From Acanthochromis polyacanthus (lineage: Eukaryota > Chordata > Actinopteri > Pomacentridae), in the NCBI RefSeq assembly GCF_021347895.1, contig NC_067129.1, positions 30,665,690 to 30,729,689 on the forward strand: a stretch of DNA of 64,000 bases, read 5' to 3'. Below, in pieces: positions 58,540-64,000 of the stretch. The translations under genes and the position numbers were made by a program. The notes under the pieces are model-generated. The model did no database searches, was not told where the DNA came from, and worked only from the letters and a program-made list of their open reading frames with translations. Numbering within the stretch: position 1 is the stretch's first letter; each line of letters opens with the position of its first letter.

Positions 58540-58880
58540 CCCCACAATTTAATCAGTTGTTCCTTGTGTCATTTCCGATACGTCCACAGTGGTGGATTTG
58601 TTGTAGGATTACAATCATGTGATCGTCAGCAGGCCACTGCGGTAGTGTTCACCTGTTGCCATGGTTACCGTGCCGCTATCAGATGCCGTGCTGCTGTGAA
58701 TCCTTAACAAACCTTAAGCCGCATCACTGCCGAAGTCTAATCATTTGGTCCTTGTGTCATTTCTGACCGACCCTGAAAACTTCATTCAAACCCCTGAGTC
58801 TGTTTTTAGTGATGTTGGTAACAGAGGAAGGATTCACACACGCTGATCGTCACATAACTCCGCCGTGTTCTTAGGTGGAA
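58540..58880 (+). mobile_element. Decayed retroposon of the ctccgcc...ggcggag type
   Basis: Contains ttccttgtgtcatttccgat and later ttggtccttgtgtcatttct gaccgaccctgaaaacttca, then gctgatcgtcacataactcc gccgtgttcttaggtgga. The final phrases match the known fish retroposon whose better-preserved relative lies at 25200-25608. No coding content. Confidence 0.5.
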
Positions 58881-59639
58881 TAATTAATCTGATTTACCTT
58901 CATTCTGTCAGCGCTCTAACGGATCTGGATGCAACAGTTTCCATCATGGTGATTTATGTGGTCTGTTGTCTGCTCATTTCAGCCGTTCTAATATGTTTCA
59001 TGGTTTATCAGTTGATTTTTTTTCTTCACTGCCATCAGCAGTCATTTAACAAAAATTCAGGGACTTTCAGCTGAACTGCAGGCAGTGTTGTCATGGAGCA
59101 GCAAAAAGTCTATTTTTGAGTATTCCTGAGTGATTTTTTTTGGTTCTGGTAACAGCTCAGGACACTTGGAAAATGTTGTAAATTGAATAAATTCAACTTT
59201 TTCTATATGCAATTTTTAATATTATTCTCTTTTTTTTTTTACTGTGTCATGCAGCAGAAAAGACATTTCTGAGTCCTTTCTCCTTCTTCATGGTTGTTCT
59301 GTAGAGCTGCAGGACTTTATGTTACAATGAAAAAACATTTTACTTATTTACTTAACTTATGATGAGATTTTAAAGTTACAAAGTCAAATTCATCCATAAA
59401 ACGCATTTAAAAACAACAAAGTGCTGTGCAATTAAGAAAGCAGACCATAAAACACAGGAAAACACGCTGGCTGCAAGACAAATGTGAATAAAAGACAATA
59501 AAATTATGATAATAAAAAGTTACAGCACAATAAAAGAGGAAGTCGAGGCGTCGAGCTCGACTTGGACCGAATCCTAAATAGAAGAGGGCGGTCTAAAGCT
59601 GCTGCTTTAAAGTCTTTATTAAAGTAAAACCGCCACTGT

Positions 59640-61090
59640 GAAGGTTTGAGTTCCTTTTTTATTTTGTGCCTGGATCAATGCAAAAGTTCTGCCAAACAAG
59701 GCGACATCAGCCCATTTAAAACCATAAACTCTAACAGGAAAACCTTCAAATGAATCCTAAAGCAAACAGAAATCCAGTAGAAGGACGACAGTACTGGTTT
59801 AATGTGTTTATTTTGTGCCAGGATAATTCTGCAAAAATACTGCTAAATAAGTTGACATAAACCCAATTAAAACTTCAAAAACAAACTATAAAATCTAAAA
59901 ATCAATCCTGAAACTGGCTGAAACCTGTGGGATGACAGTACTGGTTTATTATGTTTTCTTTATCACCTTTTTTTTTAACAAATTTGTGCTTGGATTGAAG
60001 AATTATACAAAAGTTCTTCTCAATAAAGTGACACCAACCCATTTAAAACCTTAAAAACAAACCGTAAAATCCAAAAATCAATCCTGAAACAGACAGAAAG
60101 CCAGTGGAGAGAATACAGTAGTAGTTTAATATGCTTGTTTTGTGCCTGGATTGTATCATTATACAAAAACTCTGCCAAATAAGTTAACATGAAGCCATTT
60201 GAAACCATAAAATCTAACACAAAATAACTTCAACTCAATCCTGAAATAAACAGAAAGCCAGTGGAGGGAAAAAAACACATTTATTTTGTGCCTGGACTGT
60301 ATAAATATACAAAAGTTGTGCTAATTTAGGTGACACCAACCCATTTAAAACCTTAAAAACAAACCATAAAATCCAAAAAAATCAATCCCGAAACAGACAG
60401 AAAACCAATGGAGGGAAAGCAGTACTGCTTTAATACGTGTATTTTGTGCCTGGATTGTTGAATTGTGCCATAAATTTGCTAAATAAGGTGACACAGATCC
60501 ATTTAAAACTATAAAAACAAGCAGGAAAACCTTAAAATGAATCCTGAAACAATGATGATTTAATACGTTTATTTTGTGTTTGGATTGTATAATTATGCAA
60601 AAGTTCTGCTAAATAAAGTGACGCCAACTCATTTAAAACTTTAAAAACAAACCATAAAATCCAAAAATCAATCTGGACACAGACAAAAAACCATAAGGAG
60701 GACAATACTGGTTCAATGCATTTTCTTTATCACTTTTCTTATTTTGTTCCTGGATTGTCTGCAAAAATTCTGCTGCATAAAATGACAAACCCGTTTGAAA
60801 CCATAAAATCTAACAGAAAACCTTGAAATGAATCCTGAAACAGACAGAGTACCATGGAGGGACGACAGGATTGGATTCGTATGTTTTCTGATCATCTTTT
60901 ATAAAATTTTGTGCTTGGATTGTGTAGTTGTGCAAAAAAAAAGCTAAATAAGGTGACAGAAGCCGATTTAAACCTTAAAAATTAACCATAAAATCCTAAA
61001 ATCAACCCTGAAACAGACAGAAAACCAGTAGAGACGACAGTAACGATAGAATAGGTTTATTTTATTTGTTCTAGTCGTGCAAATGCAAAA
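59640..61090 (-). repeat. Tandem array of ~150-bp LINE-coding units, about 10 copies
   Basis: The phrase ttttgtgcctggattgt and its variants recur near 59664, 59815, 59983, 60139, 60287, 60446, 60573, 60745 and 60907, spacing 130-175 bp. Read on the - strand, each unit encodes a recognisable piece of an L2/Rex-type LINE polyprotein: LHWLSVCFRIDFWILRFVFK, then VLNGL and LAEFLYNDTIQAQNK. The best open unit is 60020-60220. LINEs contain this segment once, so a single fragment has been amplified head-to-tail at this locus. Units carry stops and indels and are not translated. Confidence 0.85.
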
Positions 61091-64000
61091 ACTCTGACTA
61101 TAGAGCCCGTCTTAAGAGGAGAGATTGACCTCTAATTTTAGTGTTAATTGGGGGAAAAAAAGCTGATTTTGACCCCAGAGCTGATCTGTTTGTAGTTTGA
61201 AGTAGCTGTCAAAGGTTTTTTCACAAACTTTAAGATTTAAGGCGTCACTTATTCTGACATGAAGGGGACGACAGCAGTGTGACTTTACAGGTTTATAGAG
61301 GAAGTAAGATGATTTTACTTTAGCTAACATGCAGTGAAATGTGGAAATGAAGCCACATCTGCAGAAAAAGAAAAAAACCTCCTCAGACGATTCAGAGTGG
61401 AATGGGCTCCAGCGGGCAGATGGATGAAAACAATGCCAAACTCATCCCCCTTTTATAGCCTCTTTGTATAATGTAACAGTAGAATGGAAAAACATGAAAT
61501 ATTCACTCAAGGACTCGGAAGGGAAATGAGAGGAGAGGAAAGGCCACGAATAAAGCTTTCAGGAGTGGGATTTTAGCAGCTCCACTCCAGTTCGGTTTTT
61601 CCGAGAGCGAAATGTTCTTGACTGAACTTTGACCCTTTTAAAGGTGAAGTCAGTAATTTTTTTAATAAAGATTCAGAATTAAATCTTCTTTAACGCCCCA
61701 AAGAAAGCAGTTTTCCAATCTTTTCTGAAGCTAATATTTAACTTTCATTTTTGACGCTCTAGATGCCCTGTTTATATTATTATTATTATTGTTGTTGTTA
61801 GGTTCCATAGAAATATTGTAAAATAACAGAAAAATGTATTGTGATTAAATGCATTTTCAAGCCATAACTTTACAAGAGATATTCTGTTTGGGTTTTTTTT
61901 TTGGCTCATTTTAATGTTAAATGACAGATATTTAAACAATAAAAGTACAGATATAGATTAAAATATAAAAGTAGATAGATTTCCGTAATTTTTCTTTCTT
62001 TTTTAGGTAAGTCGCACATGTTATATTTAAGAAAAAATAAACACAACACTGTGTAATTGATGTGTAAATCAAAGAAATAAGGTGCATTTACAATATGGTG
62101 CTTCCATTTGTAGTCTTAGAAATTTAAGGTGTACAAAAAATGAACAAAAATACAATCTGATAAACTTGAACAGAAAAGTGTAAATCATATTACAGTAGTA
62201 TATATGTAAAACTTTTTATCTGTTGCTCTTGACTGAGTGACCAAATCCAACTTTGCGTCCCAGTTATTTACCAAAAATAGACGTCCTGCTGTGGTCTTTG
62301 CTGCTCTGGATGTTTGTTTTCATTTTCCACATCAAATTTGGATTCAAACCTTACTGGTGGATTGAAAAAGTTTTCATTTCCAGTCAAAAATAAGAAGTTA
62401 TATCTCTTATCAGGTTTAAAGTTTGCTTTAAAACCTCCACAACAGCGTGAAGATGAGGCGATGCTCACGACCGAAGGCTTCCACAAACCAGCCAATCAGA
62501 AGAAAATGGGCTTTCTTAAAGAGACGGTACCAAAGGGCTGCGTGAAGGGCCACTATGAGACAAATAATCATGTTTTTGAACTGTATGTCATAAAAAGCTA
62601 CTCCTTGAATAAACACGGAGCTGTAAACAAGCAGAGTAGTTTCCATTTAAACTAATTGCAGTATTTTCACCTTGTACTCCGCAGCCTGATCTTAAAGTTG
62701 AGGGCAAATTAAGATGCTCGGTGGTAAATTTGCGAGCTGCCGGAGCACATAATTTCACGCTGACCTCTTTAGTGTTGAACCGTTCGCCACTTCTGGAGTC
62801 CACAAGTTAAATTTGTGGAGTCATCGGGGTCACAACCTGCCAACCTCGGAGACACAAAAATCATCCCGTAAACATCGGTACTCCGGAGACACAAAATTAA
62901 ATTAATTCCAAAGTTTTCAAAAAGAAGACGGCCTCAGAAACAGAACCCACCCTCGCTCAGCTCCTCCAGGATTGTTTTAATGGCACCTTTGACCTCAGCT
63001 CTCCCGCCTTCGGACTCTGATGTATTCTCTGTCATTACTGAAGCAACTCTGACCTTGTGGCTAAAACTCCTCCGCCGGACTCCCGATCGCAGGGTCGTGA
63101 CCGGCGGAGGCTTCGAGATCAGCCTGGGTCCTGGAGGTCTGCTTTGTAATGAGCGAGGTTCTGTTTGGGTTTTGATGTTTTTCCTCCCGGCTGCTGCTTT
63201 TATTCTGCGTCCGTCTTCGCCCCTCCGACCCTCGCCAGCCTGAAGCTAACCTTGCATCAGCCTTTTGGCTCCAGGGTCGCCTCGAATGTTGCGTTGAAAT
63301 ATTGGCCCCCGGGAGAGTTTGTGCTCTCTGGACGGCCTGCCAGGACTTCTAATGTGTTTCTGCTCTTCTGTGATGGACCATATTTCGGTGAAGAGAGGCG
63401 GATCTCGTGCTGCAAAGATCACAGCACAATTTTGAACCCAGGAAATCACATCAAACCAATTGAGCCCCTCTGAGAAAAGTGCCTTTCTTTGTCCCGAATT
63501 GTGCCTCCCAGGAGCGCTCCTGAATTTACACCAAAATTCAGCTTTTTTTTAAACTCTTTGCATCCAGATCCATGTCCCTTCCTCTCCGCTGAATTACTAT
63601 CAAAGTATTTATTGCTGCACACCACAGGACTTGGCTTTTCCATCAGCTGCAGTCCACTTTCTGTTTCATGCCTGTTTCATGAGTTTATTTTTTTAAATAA
63701 TTCTGTTAAAGCACGGTTCAAAAGCAATGTCTGATTTTCATTGGTTAATTTTCATAAAATTTTTATTTATTATTATTTTTGTCAGATTCAAGTTATTTCT
63801 GTGACCATTGTGGGTTTTTCTTTCATTAACCGAGAGCTACCAACAATTTTGTCCACATGTAACCCACTGTATATGGACACTTTGGGAGATAAAAATATTG
63901 ACAGTTATTTCCATTAGGCTAATACATATTTTTCCAAATTTCTGAGTCATCTAGTGTCCCATCATCATGGTTCTGATGTTCCAAGATTCCAGACAATCAC
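61091..64000. other. Intron sequence, GC-richer 62690-63480
   Basis: No sgcd exon or recognisable repeat. (ATT)5 followed by (GTT)n lies at 61778-61800. 62690-63480 is non-repetitive with several overlapping open frames on both strands (for example 62980-63243) that match no family I know. These are probably chance frames in a GC-rich stretch. Confidence 0.4.

Larger units (their letters stand above)
43943..64000 (+). other. sgcd intron downstream of exon C (partial)
   Basis: At least 20 kb follows the gtgagt donor of exon C with no further sgcd exon recognised. The next exon should encode the EGTVFP-like and LESPTRSL-like segments of the family. Neither was seen on the + strand. Confidence 0.8.

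Noticed and set aside
59640..61090. CRISPR-like or regularly spaced repeat array
   Set aside because: Units are contiguous and diverged with no constant repeat plus unique spacer pattern; animal genomic context.
62980..63473. Overlapping 87- and 102-codon frames as a possible sgcd or other exon
   Set aside because: Neither resembles the sarcoglycan C-terminal sequence, and no consistent acceptor/donor pair with conserved coding was found.

Overview
The window is animal nuclear DNA, almost certainly from a teleost fish. It is intron-dominated, AT-rich, has no operon-like gene packing, and carries fish-typical transposon remnants: Tc1/mariner elements, tRNA-headed SINEs, L2/CR1-type LINEs, TTAA-flanked MITEs and hAT-like repeats. 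The only host gene I can support is delta-sarcoglycan (sgcd), on the + strand. Three consecutive internal coding exons are present: 21521-21622 (102 nt), 35258-35345 (88 nt) and 43823-43942 (120 nt). Each has consensus AG/GT splice sites, and the reading phase is continuous from one to the next. Together they encode about 103 residues of the extracellular part of the protein, roughly residues 65-167 on mammalian numbering. I did not find the exons for the cytoplasmic tail and membrane anchor, or those for the C-terminal cysteine-rich part. They presumably lie upstream and downstream, since introns here are at least 8-20 kb.

Layout. Positions 1-21520 are 5' intron: a broken Tc1 transposase at the left edge, an 80-bp satellite, trinucleotide repeats, a LINE 3' end, two SINEs with clear target-site duplications, two TTAA-flanked MITEs, and a 0.75-kb segment that recurs just after the first exon. 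Positions 21623-35257 (13.6-kb intron) hold many Tc1/mariner-type MITEs, a 1.2-kb Tc1 relic with another repeat inside it, a nested MITE whose empty site can be read from neighbouring copies, a DNA transposon relic carrying a RecQ-like helicase fragment, and a hAT-like element. Positions 35346-43822 (8.5-kb intron) hold a degenerate minisatellite interrupted by a 454-bp inverted-repeat element, a 367-bp tandem duplication, and a 3.3-kb LINE split by a solo-LTR-like insertion. Positions 43943-64000 hold a second LINE on the - strand, a large degenerate minisatellite with insertions, AT-rich tandem repeats, and an unusual array of about ten ~150-bp units that are tandem copies of a LINE protein-coding segment.

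Nothing here works together as a multi-gene system. The features share only the history of one muscle-complex gene accumulating and amplifying mobile DNA in its introns. I see no evidence for an undescribed functional system. The most interesting observations are the LINE-derived tandem array (about 59.6-61.1 kb), the nested insertions with readable empty sites, and the helicase fragment inside inverted repeats. Repeat family names are by recognition only and were not checked against a library.
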